DNA of 38,303 nt from Nonomuraea basaltis (GTDB lineage Bacteria; Actinomycetota; Actinomycetes; Streptosporangiales; Streptosporangiaceae): assembly GCF_005893125.1 (NCBI RefSeq), contig NZ_VCJS01000118.1:1-38303 (forward strand), written 5' to 3'. The position numbers were made by a program, and so were the translations under genes. Of this stretch, positions 7,673 to 15,505 are shown in pieces. Numbering within the stretch: position 1 is the stretch's first letter; every line of letters begins with the position of its first letter. The notes under the pieces were generated by a model. The model did no database searches. It was not told where the DNA came from and saw only the letters and a program-made list of their open reading frames with translations.

Positions 7673-7983
7673 ACTGGCTGATCCTGCTGCTTGCAGGTCT
7701 GATCGAGGTGGCCTGGTCACAGAGCATCAAGCCGACGCACAACTTCACCCGGCCGCTGCCCACGCTGATCTGCCTGGTTCTGATGGCCGCCGCCGTCTGG
7801 CTGCTGTCCCAGTCCATGAACACGCTGCCGGTCGGCACCGCGTACGCCGTCTTCACCGGCATCGGCGCCGTGGGCGCGATCACCTTGGGCATCGTCGTCA
7901 ACGACGACCCCGTGTCGGTGGGCAGGATGGCGGCGCTCGCTCTGATTGTCGGCGGGATAGTGTTGGCCCGGGTTACCACCTGA
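7669..7983 (+). CDS. SMR-family efflux protein, SugE/Gdx-like
   Basis: 104 residues with four transmembrane helices. The essential membrane Glu is in GLIEVAWSQSIKPTHNF, and the signature LPVGTAYAVFTGIGAVG places it with the SugE/Gdx branch of small multidrug resistance proteins rather than EmrE. Gdx proteins export guanidinium; other relatives export quaternary ammonium compounds. SMR proteins work as antiparallel dimers, or as pairs of paralogues; no second SMR gene is present, so a homodimer is expected. No guanidine riboswitch is seen; control comes from the upstream operator with the azoreductase gene. Confidence 0.88.
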   Translation: MNWLILLLAGLIEVAWSQSIKPTHNFTRPLPTLICLVLMAAAVWLLSQSMNTLPVGTAYAVFTGIGAVGAITLGIVVNDDPVSVGRMAALALIVGGIVLARVTT

Positions 7984-8170
7984 AGCCGACTTGAACCTCA
8001 ATGAGATGAACGCACACAGGCCATGCCGCCTGCTGCCTCAGCGACGTGCCCTACCTTGAACTCACGGTGCCCGCAAGGGGCCTCCAGGGCGGGTGCCGAC
8101 TCGCGCCGAGCCGCAGGAACTGGTTGGCTTGAGGCCGTCACAACGCGGTCGATCCGAACGGGGGATCCCC

Positions 8171-8953
8171 ATGCGCACTGTCGAACCCGAGGTCTTCATC
8201 GTCGCCCGTCCGGCGCTCGACTATGGCGAGCTCGCCCGCTACCTGGCGGAGGTCGGCGGGGGGAGCTGGCTGGAGCGGCTGGACCGCGGTGACCTCGACG
8301 CGCAGAACCTCGCCGAGTTCGCCGGCCGGCTCTGCTATCGCTCCTTCGAACCGGGGCTCAATCCCAATGTGGTCCGGATCAGGAAGGACCAGGACGACTA
8401 CCTGCGTAACATCCTGGCCAGCGCGCACGGCTCGGTCCTGGAGCACGTGAGCTTCAGCTTCGTGCTCCACAACGTGAGCCGTGTCCTCACCCATGAGCTG
8501 GTCAGGCATCGTCCCGGTGTGGCGATCTCCCAAGAGTCGCTGAGGTTCGTCCGCCTGGACGAGCTGCCGTTCTGGTTCCCGGAATGGGCGCAGGAAGACG
8601 ACGAGCTGATGAAGCGGGCCACAGCCGTGCTTGAGCAGCTCGAGCAGTTCCAGCTGTGGATGGCCGATCACTTCGGGCTCGACGAGGAGGGCGTGCCGTT
8701 CTCGGAGAAGAAGCACCGCACGTCGTTCATGCGCAGGTTCGCCCCCGAGGGCGTGGCGACCGGGCTGGTGTGGACCGCGAACGTGCGCACGCTGCGGCAC
8801 ACGATCGAGGCCCGCACCGCCGTCGGCGCGGAGGAGGAGATCCGCTTGCTGTTCCAGCGCATCGGTGAGCTCATGCGCCAGGAGGCGCCCGCTCTCTTCG
8901 GCGACTATGTGGTCGAGGACGGGGCGTGGGTACCAGGCTGGCGCAAGGTCTGA
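8171..8953 (+). CDS. thyX: FAD-dependent thymidylate synthase (ThyX-type)
   Basis: 260 residues. ThyX makes dTMP from dUMP using methylenetetrahydrofolate, FAD and NADPH. The signature region is HELVRHRPGVAISQESLRF, the RHR...S motif in the longer-spaced form also known from actinobacterial ThyX; HGSVLEHVSFSF supplies the preceding FAD-contact His. The protein has insertions (LDELPFWFPEWAQEDDE) not found in the short ThyX and belongs to a divergent subgroup, so it may be a second copy. I chose ATG 8171; a GTG at 8093 in the same frame would add 26 residues that do not look conserved. Confidence 0.85.
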   Translation: MRTVEPEVFIVARPALDYGELARYLAEVGGGSWLERLDRGDLDAQNLAEFAGRLCYRSFEPGLNPNVVRIRKDQDDYLRNILASAHGSVLEHVSFSFVLHNVSRVLTHELVRHRPGVAISQESLRFVRLDELPFWFPEWAQEDDELMKRATAVLEQLEQFQLWMADHFGLDEEGVPFSEKKHRTSFMRRFAPEGVATGLVWTANVRTLRHTIEARTAVGAEEEIRLLFQRIGELMRQEAPALFGDYVVEDGAWVPGWRKV

Positions 8954-8964
8954 CGCCAATCGCC

Positions 8965-9000
8965 CAGTGGCTGGACAACCATTGAGGCTGATCCTTTTTT
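8965..9000 (+). terminator. Possible weak terminator after thyX
   Basis: CAGTGG (8965-8970) and CCATTG (8979-8984) can form a 6-bp stem with one G-T pair. A run of six T follows ten bases later (8995-9000). The distance between stem and T-run makes this only a weak candidate. Confidence 0.3.
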
Positions 9001-9109
9001 CGTTCGGCCTCGCGGTCGTCGGCCGCGGCCTGTCACGGCGACCGGCAATCGTTGCCCGGCGCGCTGACGTGGACCTCGTCGCGCTGACCGGTCCGCAGTT
9101 GGGATCACA

Positions 9110-9523
9110 TTGCCCAGGCAGGAGGACGCGAGCTGCTCATCGACCACATCGCTCTCCGAGGGGTGGGCATTCGTCGAGCTCAACCGCGTGGGAGCGGTCC
9201 ATCAGCAGCACATCGCGACCCGCCTGCAGCTGGAGAAGAGCAGCGCCAGCCGTCTGGCCGGCCTGGAACGGCGGGGCTGGCTGACCAGGGAGCGGGACCC
9301 GGCCAACCGGCGCTACTATCGGGTCGCGCTCACCGCGGAAGGCCAAGCCATCGCCGATCACATCGAAGAGCACCTACATGAACGCCATGCCCAGATCCTG
9401 ACTCGGCTCAACGATTCCGAGCGCGCCGCCCTGGCCCGCGCGATGAGGGACACCACGGCGCACGCCGACGCAGAGACCGCCTGCCACGACCGTGATCGGG
9501 AGCGGAACACTTCCATGTGCTGA
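9110..9523 (+). CDS. MarR-family regulator, N-terminus short or truncated
   Basis: 137 residues. The winged helix-turn-helix is clear: QQHIATRLQLEKSSASRLAG is the recognition region and RDPANRRYYRVALTAEGQAI the wing. MarR proteins normally have about 30 more residues of dimerisation helix before the LSEGWAFVEL segment; here the frame opens only at a TGA about 45 bases before the TTG at 9110, and no ATG or GTG is available. It may be a 5'-truncated gene that survives from a TTG start. The neighbour downstream is convergent, so no target is obvious. Confidence 0.7.
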   Translation: MPRQEDASCSSTTSLSEGWAFVELNRVGAVHQQHIATRLQLEKSSASRLAGLERRGWLTRERDPANRRYYRVALTAEGQAIADHIEEHLHERHAQILTRLNDSERAALARAMRDTTAHADAETACHDRDRERNTSMC

Positions 9524-9603
9524 TCACGATCTGCCGCCGCTGCCATGCAGATCAATGGACAGACTCCACTGAACGAGATCCGGCGAGCGACGGTCAGCGT
9601 TGA

Positions 9604-10365
9604 TCAGGTGTCTGTCAGGATGGCCAGTGCGTCGGGGGCGAAGCGCTTGTCGGTGAATGTGCCGCTGTGGCTGCGGCCCGGATAGACGACGAGCTGGGCG
9701 TCGGGGATGCCCTCGACTGTCTGCCGGGCCAGTTCCAGGGGGTAGACGAGGTCCTTGTCGCCCTGGATCAGCAGCGTGGCGGCCTTGATGTCGTGCAGTC
9801 GTCCGCGCAGGTCGAAGCGGTCCTCGGCGTTGAGCACGGTGGCGGCGTCGGTGTGGTCTTCATGGCCGGTGTCCGACAGCCACAGCAGGCTTTTGAGTAG
9901 TCTCCGGCCGAGCGCCGATTCGGTGACGATCTCGGCAAGCGCGGGGCTTGGCCGCCTGCCTTGGCGTGCGCGTTCGATATAGGCGCGCTGGGCTCGCTTA
10001 CCGATAGGGCCGAGAGCGCAGGCCGTGCCCGCTACGACCAAGCGGTCGACCAGGTCGGGATGGTCGGCGGCGAGCTGCAGGGCGATGGAGCCGCCGGTGG
10101 AGATGGCCAGGATGTTCACCGGGCCCTCGAAGGTGGTTGTGATGGCTTGCGCGTAGACGGCGGCGAGATCGGCCATCGTCGTGGTCGGTGGCAGCCCGGG
10201 TGGGCGGTTGACGAGGTAGACGGTGAAGCGCTTGGTGAACGGTCGTACCATCCGCATGGTGGACCAGCGCGCCAGGCCCGTCGGGTTGGCCGCTTGCGGG
10301 GTGTAGAGCAGGACCACCAAGGGTGGTCCTTCACCGGCCGACAGGTACGGCAGGCCGTTCATCAT
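9604..10365 (-). CDS. Alpha/beta-fold hydrolase
   Basis: 253 residues, single-domain alpha/beta hydrolase. The nucleophile elbow is AISTGGS (Ser near residue 97, in place of the commoner GxSxG), the acid lies in QGDKDLVYP and the His in YPGRSHSGTF near residue 235. The substrate is unknown. The ATG at 10365 overlaps the stop of the upstream TetR remnant by ATGA, so the two once formed a regulator-target operon. No signal peptide, hence cytoplasmic. Confidence 0.85.
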   Translation of the reverse strand: MMNGLPYLSAGEGPPLVVLLYTPQAANPTGLARWSTMRMVRPFTKRFTVYLVNRPPGLPPTTTMADLAAVYAQAITTTFEGPVNILAISTGGSIALQLAADHPDLVDRLVVAGTACALGPIGKRAQRAYIERARQGRRPSPALAEIVTESALGRRLLKSLLWLSDTGHEDHTDAATVLNAEDRFDLRGRLHDIKAATLLIQGDKDLVYPLELARQTVEGIPDAQLVVYPGRSHSGTFTDKRFAPDALAILTDT

Positions 10366-10654
10366 GAGGTGATCCCTTCTGTGACCGCGTCGATCAGGCG
10401 GTCCATCACGGCTGGGTAGATCTCGGCGCCTAGGTGTTCGGTGTGCAGCGGTGTCAGCAGCACCGCGCGCAGCACCGCCGGTAGAGCGGGTTGGTGTCGA
10501 GTTCGGCGACCGTGGCGCGCAGGAAGCGCCGCAGCGCGTCGCGGGCGTCGGCGCCCCGGTCGAGGCCGTCGTCGATCATCCGACGCCGCACCTGCTCGCT
10601 CTGCCGCAGCATCGCCTCTCCCTTGGAGAACGCCGGCGGCATACATATCTCCAT
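10362..10654 (-). pseudogene. TetR-family regulator remnant: no HTH and a one-base frameshift
   Basis: The first frame (from 10654) starts MEICMPPAFSKGEAML and reads through QSEQVRRRMIDDG, RDALRRFLRATVAEL and DTNPLYR, a TetR ligand-domain N-terminus, then hits TGA near 10454. The next frame continues it smoothly as AVLRAVLLTPLHTEHLGAEI to the stop at 10362. Restoring one G in CGGCGGTG (to CGGGCGGTG, about 10475) would rejoin the frames. The helix-turn-helix, about the first 45 residues, is missing, so it cannot work as a repressor. The end overlaps the hydrolase start by ATGA. Confidence 0.7.
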
Positions 10655-10655
10655 A

Positions 10656-10678
10656 TGAACAGTTCGATTTTTTGTTCA
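10656..10678. promoter_or_regulatory. TGAACA-N11-TGTTCA dyad upstream of the TetR remnant
   Basis: Perfect 6-bp arms (10656-10661 and 10673-10678) flank an AT-rich spacer ending in a run of six T. The site sits directly before the remnant frame and could be the old operator or promoter of the regulator/hydrolase unit. Confidence 0.4.
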
Positions 10679-10820
10679 CAGCATAACCGCCAGCAGGCAG
10701 GCCCATGCAAGCCGCCGTCTGCGCCCTGGGCTCATAGGCGACCCATTCCGCCGCTTGACGGTCCTCCGGAGACGGGTTTCCGCTGGGTGCGGATGCGGTC
10801 AACTGACTGACAGTTATAGG

Positions 10821-10913
10821 CGAGCGCGAGCCATATCCAGGGATCTGCCGGGCAAGCGGTGGGAGCTGATCCGGCCGGTGGTGCCGGCGGGCAAGCACCC
10901 CTCAGTCAGGTGA
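10821..10913 (+). pseudogene. Possible IS5-type transposase N-terminal fragment
   Basis: The frame reads RDLPGKRWELIRPVVPAGKH before a TGA. This resembles the first residues of IS5-family transposases (the D-L-x-x-x-x-W-x-x-I-x-P-x-x-P pattern). Nothing transposase-like follows. It overlaps the last bases of the convergent amylase gene, so the fragment is short and the identification tentative. Confidence 0.35.
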
Positions 10914-12171
10914 CGATCGTCCATCCGTGGGCGGGCACGAGGCAAGGGTCGGAGCGGTCTTCGCCCGAGCTCTCGGCGACCGTGAGCCCGGCGCCGTCCA
11001 GCGGGAACCGGTACGGCTCTCCGCCGAGGTTGAGCAGAGTGAGGAGCCTGCCGTCGCCGGCGGCCTCCAGTGCGATGGCCGTGTTGGTCAGATGGCGCAC
11101 CGTGGTGCTCGCCCGCACCAGCCATGGGTGGCGGCGGCGTAGCCCGATCAGCCGCTGGTGCAGCCGGTACGCCGGCCATCCGGCCGGGTCGAGCTCGTCC
11201 GGGCCGGCGGGGAAGGCGGGTCTGATCGCGTCGTCGCCGCCCGGCCGGTCCTCCTTGAGGCCGCGGAGGGCCTGCTCGTCGCCGTAGTAGACGCTGGGCG
11301 TCCCGCCCACGGTGAACAGCACCGCGAGTGCGTGGCCGGCATGGCGCTCGTCGTCGAGCCGGGTGGCCAGCCTGGTCACGTCGTGGTTGCCGGCGAAGGT
11401 GAGCGGCAGGAACGAGTCGAGCAGGGCGTTGTGCCGGTCCAGGGCCCAGGCGAGCTCGAAGAGGTTGCGGTCGTTGAGCGAGCTCCAGAGGGCCTTCCAC
11501 AGCTCGTACTGGGTGACCGAGTCCAGCTTGCTCTGCGTCACGTAGCCGGCGTAGTCGCCGTGGATCATCTCGCCGCCGAACCAGGCGCCGGGGTGGCGCG
11601 GGCGCACCTGGTCGAGCGCCTTGTGCCAGAAGGCGGCCGGCATCGCGTACGCGGCGTCCAGCCGCCATCCCGACGCGCCCCTGGCCAGCCAGTGGTCCAT
11701 GACCTGGACGACGTGGTCGAGAACGTCCGGGTGGTCGTGGTTGAGCGTCACGAGCCCGTGGTGGCCCTCGAACGTGCGGTGGCCGTCCGCGGCCGGGATG
11801 AACCAGTGCGCGAAGCGTGGATCGCCGAACTTCGGGTGTCCTCTGCCCACGTGGTTGAACACCCCGTCAAGGACGATGCGCAGGCCGCGGTCGCGCGCGG
11901 CGCGTACCAACCGGTCGAAGTCCTCGTCGTCGCCCAGCCGGGGGTCGATGGCGAAGTGGTCGAGGGTGTCGTATCCGTGCGTCTCGGAGGCGAAGATCGG
12001 GCCCAGCAGGAGGCCGGAGCAGCCCAGCTCGATCGCATAGTCCAGCCACGACTCCAGCCGCCGCAGGCGATGGCGCACCGGCGCGCCGGACGGCGGAGCC
12101 GCGGGCTCCGCGCCGGCGAAGCCCAGCGGATACACGTGCCACCAGATCGCATGTTCTTTCCACGACGTCAC
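10906..12171 (-). CDS. Glycoside hydrolase family 13 alpha-amylase-type enzyme
   Basis: 421-residue GH13 (beta/alpha)8-barrel enzyme acting on alpha-glucosidic bonds. Conserved regions in order: DGVFNHVG (about 102-109), WRLDAAYAMP with the nucleophile Asp172, FGGEMIHGDY with the acid/base Glu201, and FAGNHDVTR with Asp264. A short C-terminal beta domain follows. No signal peptide is present, so it should be intracellular (maltodextrin or glycogen turnover rather than starch degradation). The GTG at 12171 has no ribosome binding site; TAGGCT lies seven bases before it. It is divergent from a TetR gene, and the 40-base gap carries a dyad resembling an iron box. Confidence 0.9.
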   Translation of the reverse strand: MTSWKEHAIWWHVYPLGFAGAEPAAPPSGAPVRHRLRRLESWLDYAIELGCSGLLLGPIFASETHGYDTLDHFAIDPRLGDDEDFDRLVRAARDRGLRIVLDGVFNHVGRGHPKFGDPRFAHWFIPAADGHRTFEGHHGLVTLNHDHPDVLDHVVQVMDHWLARGASGWRLDAAYAMPAAFWHKALDQVRPRHPGAWFGGEMIHGDYAGYVTQSKLDSVTQYELWKALWSSLNDRNLFELAWALDRHNALLDSFLPLTFAGNHDVTRLATRLDDERHAGHALAVLFTVGGTPSVYYGDEQALRGLKEDRPGGDDAIRPAFPAGPDELDPAGWPAYRLHQRLIGLRRRHPWLVRASTTVRHLTNTAIALEAAGDGRLLTLLNLGGEPYRFPLDGAGLTVAESSGEDRSDPCLVPAHGWTIVT

Positions 12172-12205
12172 ATTAGTGAGCCTAACTCAATAGCTGAGGT
12201 AACGT
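12172..12205. promoter_or_regulatory. Divergent promoter with palindrome (TetR operator or iron box) and -10 boxes
   Basis: The 40-base gap contains TGAGTTAGGCTCA (minus strand), a dyad with TGAG/CTCA arms. Over 19 bases (12172-12190) it matches the IdeR/DmdR consensus TTAGGTTAGSCTAACCTAA at about 13 positions. TAACGT (12200-12205) ends six bases before the TetR ATG, and TAGGCT (12184-12179) ends seven bases before the amylase GTG, so both transcripts may be leaderless. The dyad overlaps the amylase -10. Confidence 0.5.
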
Positions 12206-12211
12206 CGGCGC

Positions 12212-12859
12212 ATGCGACGAAGTGATCGGCGGCCCAGGCAGCGCCTCGGGGAGGAGGCGCGCAGGCAGGCCATTCTGCGCGCCGCTGGGGAAGCGTTCTC
12301 GCGGGCCGGATACGACCAGGTTTCCGTCGATCAGGTGGCCGCGACCGCCGGTGCGTCCCAGGCCCTGGTGCACCGCTACTTCGGCAGCAAGAGCAGACTC
12401 TACGTGGCGGTGGTCGAGGCGGCGGTCGGCCGGCTGCTCGACCGGCAACGCGCCGCCGACGCCACCCTCAGATCCGGTGCGACGGCACGGGAACGGCTCG
12501 CCGTCAGTATCGGGGTCTACCTGGACACCGTGAAAGAGTGGGCGGCCGGCTGGCGCGGACCGTTCCTGGCGCCCAGCGGCGAGCCCACCGAGGCCGCCGC
12601 CATCCGGCAAGGCAGCCGGCGGGAGTACGTTCGACTGCTCCACGAAGTCCTGGAGCTCGACGACGCAGAAGGCGTGGACTACGCGCTGTATGGGTACCTC
12701 GGGTTCTTGGATGCCGCCTGCCTGGCCTGGTCCGAGGCTGGTTACCCGGACTCCCACCGACGGCTGCTCACCGACCAGGCCCTGTCAGCCCTCGAAGGCG
12801 CCCTCCGGCCGTTCGCCGAACACCTCCCCCGGTCACCGAAATCGTCACCGACCGCCTGA
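12212..12859 (+). CDS. TetR/AcrR-family transcriptional regulator
   Basis: 215 residues. The N-terminal helix-turn-helix (RQAILRAAGEAFSRAGYDQV to QALVHRYFGSKSRLYVAVVE, about residues 15-65) is complete; the C-terminal ligand domain is all helical. A basic N-terminal extension (MRRSDRRPRQRL) precedes it. There is no ribosome binding site, and TAACGT lies exactly six bases before the ATG, the geometry of a leaderless transcript. It is divergent from the GH13 gene, its most likely target together with itself. Confidence 0.9.
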   Translation: MRRSDRRPRQRLGEEARRQAILRAAGEAFSRAGYDQVSVDQVAATAGASQALVHRYFGSKSRLYVAVVEAAVGRLLDRQRAADATLRSGATARERLAVSIGVYLDTVKEWAAGWRGPFLAPSGEPTEAAAIRQGSRREYVRLLHEVLELDDAEGVDYALYGYLGFLDAACLAWSEAGYPDSHRRLLTDQALSALEGALRPFAEHLPRSPKSSPTA

Positions 12860-12944
12860 CCTGGCGGGCCGACGCCTCCTCTCTGCCAAAGTGAACGGGC
12901 GGACGAAGCCCTAGCCCGGCCGCTCGGTCAACGATCTCGCGGGG

Positions 12945-12977
12945 CCGGCTGAGCCGAGCGGCCTCGCCGCTAGCCGG
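12945..12977. terminator. GC-rich hairpin after the TetR gene
   Basis: CCGGCT (12945-12950) pairs with AGCCGG (12972-12977) and AGCGGC (12957-12962) with GCCGCT (12966-12971), giving a 12-bp stem with a 3-base loop and a 6-base bulge. No T-run follows, which is common for actinobacterial hairpin terminators. Confidence 0.4.
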
Positions 12978-13087
12978 GGCAGGTGGTGAAGTGCTCGCCG
13001 GTGAATTGGCCGCGCCAGGTTGTGACCTCGGGCGCAGTCCGTTCACGTCCCCGGCGACGGGTGCCGCGGGCAGGCCGATGCCGCAGG

Positions 13088-13473
13088 TCAGCAGGTCGTG
13101 GCCATCGCCTGTCCGTACGCCGGCCCGGCGACCTGCCAGTCGAGCATCGCGACGACGGCGCCCAGCCTGGGCGGCAGTCTCGCCTCAAGGAGGCCCTCCG
13201 GCAGTACGGTCACTCGGTCACGTAGCTCGGTGGTCTCGTTCACCCGGACCAGGAGGACGGACCGCAGCGTTGCCGACGGCTCGACGGCCACGATCTCGGC
13301 CTCGGGCACCGCCTGTGCGATCAACCGCGTGCCGTGGCCTCCGCCCGCGCCCACATCCACGATCGGGCCGGAGACCCCACGCAGCGCCTCCGACAATGGC
13401 GCACCCAGCACCGCTCAGGGCGGCGCGAGCATCACATCGACGAACTCCCCGGAGGCTCGTATTCGTCGGCCAC
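13088..13473 (-). pseudogene. SAM-dependent methyltransferase pseudogene behind a Zur-like box
   Basis: The GTG at 13473 with an AGAGGTGA box starts MADEYEPP. A frameshift follows, and the second frame reads EFVDVMLAPP, an in-frame TGA, then AVLGAPLSEALRG and the SAM motif PIVDVGAGGGHGTRL. Reading the TGA as TGG would restore a plausible Trp, so a point mutation is the simplest explanation. The coding similarity ends at VVAMLD and the frame stops at 13088, so the C-terminal half is also lost. Three independent lesions make this a dead gene. The first intact piece runs from a GTG at 13411. Confidence 0.65.
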
Positions 13474-13490
13474 TCTCACCTCTCGCATCA

Positions 13491-13513
13491 AATGATCATC
13501 ATTACCATTTTGA
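13491..13513 (-). promoter_or_regulatory. Zur/Fur-like box upstream of the methyltransferase pseudogene
   Basis: Minus-strand TCAAAATGGTAATGA (13513-13499) agrees with the actinobacterial Zur consensus TGAAAATGATTTTCA at 10 of 15 bases. It overlaps a perfect 13-base palindrome AATGATCATCATT (13491-13503). It lies 18 to 40 bases before the GTG start. The match is weaker than at the two other sites of this kind in the window. Confidence 0.4.
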
Positions 13514-13546
13514 GGCCCTTCAGAAACCTTGTCCTCTCAGTACCTG

Positions 13547-14188
13547 TCAACGCGCGCCCAGCGTGATCGGCGGGTCATCGTCGAACCCGACAGTGACTCG
13601 CAGCGGGCCCGCGTCGCCGTCGAGGAGGCGCACGCCCTCGGGCAGCTCTCCGCACCACTGCTCGACGTCCTCTCGGGATCCTGCTATGTCGAGGTCGACG
13701 ATGCCGGTCGGGTGGCGGGTATGCGGCGCGGTCAGCGCGCCCGGCCCTTCCTCGTATGACATCGGCCAGTGGATGAGCGCAGGCAGCCATGGCCGGATCA
13801 GGTTCGGGCCGAAGCCCGCCAAGGTGTACGGCGGATATCCAGGCCCTTCTCCCGGCACATCGGAGACCGTCATGTCGTTCCGAGAGGCCAGCCGACGAAG
13901 CAGAGCCACGTCTTCGAACCTGACCAGCCATGCGACCGGGACCAACGGCTCTGGGTGCTTCTCCAGAGTCTTCTGCTCACGTGCCGCGATCGGCGGCAGA
14001 GCCGGGTCAGGCACTTCGCCGTTCGGATAGTGGATCTCGAGAAACGACCGCTGCAGTGGCACAACCAGATTGGACACTCCGAAACCAGGTATCACCCGTC
14101 CTCGCGCGACTCCGAGCCCGTGTTCACCCAACACCTGCTCTGCTTGCTCCCGGCTCCGCGCGGCCAACACCACATGATCGATCTGCAT
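13547..14188 (-). CDS. VOC-superfamily (glyoxalase-like) protein
   Basis: 213 residues with the glyoxalase-like fold (PF13468 type): the first module starts MQIDHVVLAARSREQAEQVL and continues VIPGFGVSNLVVPL and SFLEIHYPNGEV, where His4 and Glu of FLEIHY are likely metal ligands. The C-terminal half (TGIVDLDIAGSREDVEQWCG) is a second, weaker module. Such proteins are usually metal-dependent lyases, dioxygenases or binding proteins; the substrate is not predictable. AGGAGG precedes the ATG, and a Zur-like box lies 19 bases upstream, which suggests induction under zinc shortage. Confidence 0.8.
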   Translation of the reverse strand: MQIDHVVLAARSREQAEQVLGEHGLGVARGRVIPGFGVSNLVVPLQRSFLEIHYPNGEVPDPALPPIAAREQKTLEKHPEPLVPVAWLVRFEDVALLRRLASRNDMTVSDVPGEGPGYPPYTLAGFGPNLIRPWLPALIHWPMSYEEGPGALTAPHTRHPTGIVDLDIAGSREDVEQWCGELPEGVRLLDGDAGPLRVTVGFDDDPPITLGAR

Positions 14189-14206
14189 GTCGCCTCCTGT
14201 ATAGAA

Positions 14207-14221
14207 TGATAACCATTTTTA
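14207..14221 (-). promoter_or_regulatory. Zur-like box upstream of the VOC gene
   Basis: Minus-strand TAAAAATGGTTATCA matches the Zur consensus TGAAAATGATTTTCA at 12 of 15 bases. It lies directly upstream of the AGGAGG ribosome binding site of the VOC gene, where repressor binding would block transcription. Confidence 0.55.
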
Positions 14222-14425
14222 CCGAAGCCACACAGGACGACGTCCGCCCCGGCAGAGCAGCGGCCCTCTTGCCCAGGGGGACGAAGGAGACGCCGTGGCC
14301 GCCGGAGACCGGGTCGCCGACGCCGGGCATCTGGTGGCGGCGACGGACCAGCGTGCTCCGATAAGCCACACTCGCGTACTCGTCTGATCTTCCTACGTAC
14401 CCCGGAGGCTGGAAGCGGCCCGGGC

Positions 14426-15505
14426 TCACCCACCCTTCACCACAGCGCTCCCGAGGTCTGCCGGGCGGTTGAGAAACTTGTACGCGTGGGCCAGATCGGC
14501 GACCCGCTGGAGTTCTGTCAGGTCCAGCTTGGCGGGATAGGAGCCGAGCGCAAAGCCTGCGGCCACCGCCCTGGAGATCCTCAGGTAGCTGGGCAGCGTG
14601 TCGCGCACCTGCTGGGGATCGCTCGCGATCAGGCGCTGCGCCTTGGCCAGCGCGCGCTGGAAGGCCGCCAGCGTGCGAGGGTTTCCCCGGATCCACTTGC
14701 CGGTGGCGGTCATGCCCGCGGTGTGCAGGTTCGCGAACTCCCGGGTCATCGCGTCCTCCACGATCCGCGTGTGCTTGGTCTGGCGGCCCACGGTGACGAA
14801 CGGCTCGGCCAGCAGGGCGGCATCGGCCAGCCCTCTGTCCATCGCGTTGAGCATGTCGGGATAGGGCATCTCGCGGAGCGCGACGTCCCTCAACGTCAGT
14901 CCGGCCCGCTTCAGCACGGCTGTCAGCGCCACCTGCCCGAGCCCCCCGAGGTTCGGGATCGCGACCGTCTTGCGCTTGAGGTCGGTCGCGATCCTGATCT
15001 TCGACTTGGCGTTCACGACGATCGCGTAACTTCCTGGCGCGGCCTGGTACAGGCTGGAGACGATCTTGGATTCCCTGCCCACCTCGTTCGCCCTGAAGAC
15101 CGTGACGTAGTCAGTCTGCGCCAGGTCCAGCTCGCCACGTTCGACCTGACCCTCCGCGGCCGGGGCGCCGGTGGTGATCACCGGTTCCACCGTCAGCCCT
15201 TCCTCCTCGAAATAGCCCTTAGTCAGGGCCACGAACACGGGCACCGACTCCACACTCGGCACCACCCCGACCTTGATGGTGGACTGCTCGGGCGGGCTGG
15301 ACGGGCGAGCGGCGGCGCGCGGCTCCGCGGGCAGTGCCCGTACCCCGACTGTGGCGGCGAGCACGGTGACGACGACCACCGCGGCGGCGGCGAGCGCCAT
15401 GAAATTGCGTCGCCTGCGCTGATGGATCTCGATCGCCCTGGCGCCCAGGTCGCGCTCCGGCATGTCGTCCGCGATGCGGCCGAGCTGTTCTCCGAGCCAG
15501 GTCAT
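14426..15505 (-). CDS. Membrane-anchored NMT1/THI5-like solute-binding protein in anti-sigma position
   Basis: 359 residues. Residues 1-34 are a charged cytoplasmic segment (MTWLGEQLGRIADDMPERDL ... HQRRRRN), 35-58 a transmembrane helix, 59-75 a Pro/Ala linker, and from about 76 a complete periplasmic-binding fold of the NMT1/THI5/NrtA class (KVGVVPSVESVPVFVALTKG, GELDLAQTDYV, ADAALLAEPFVTVG). There is no lipobox or cleavable signal, so it stays anchored with the binding domain outside. Its ATG overlaps the stop of the ECF sigma factor gene by ATGA. No ABC permease or ATPase gene is adjacent. The arrangement suggests a ligand-sensing membrane partner of the sigma factor; this is inference. 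Confidence 0.85.
   Translation of the reverse strand: MTWLGEQLGRIADDMPERDLGARAIEIHQRRRRNFMALAAAAVVVVTVLAATVGVRALPAEPRAAARPSSPPEQSTIKVGVVPSVESVPVFVALTKGYFEEEGLTVEPVITTGAPAAEGQVERGELDLAQTDYVTVFRANEVGRESKIVSSLYQAAPGSYAIVVNAKSKIRIATDLKRKTVAIPNLGGLGQVALTAVLKRAGLTLRDVALREMPYPDMLNAMDRGLADAALLAEPFVTVGRQTKHTRIVEDAMTREFANLHTAGMTATGKWIRGNPRTLAAFQRALAKAQRLIASDPQQVRDTLPSYLRISRAVAAGFALGSYPAKLDLTELQRVADLAHAYKFLNRPADLGSAVVKGG

Noticed and set aside
10655..10898. Upstream extension of the TetR remnant frame to 178 residues
   Set aside because: The extension shows no TetR similarity; only the last 35 codons of that frame continue the regulator.
12970..13087. Short minus-strand frame ending TWRGQFTGEHFTTCPG
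   Set aside because: It could be the tail of a lost gene, but no family could be named and no start is convincing.
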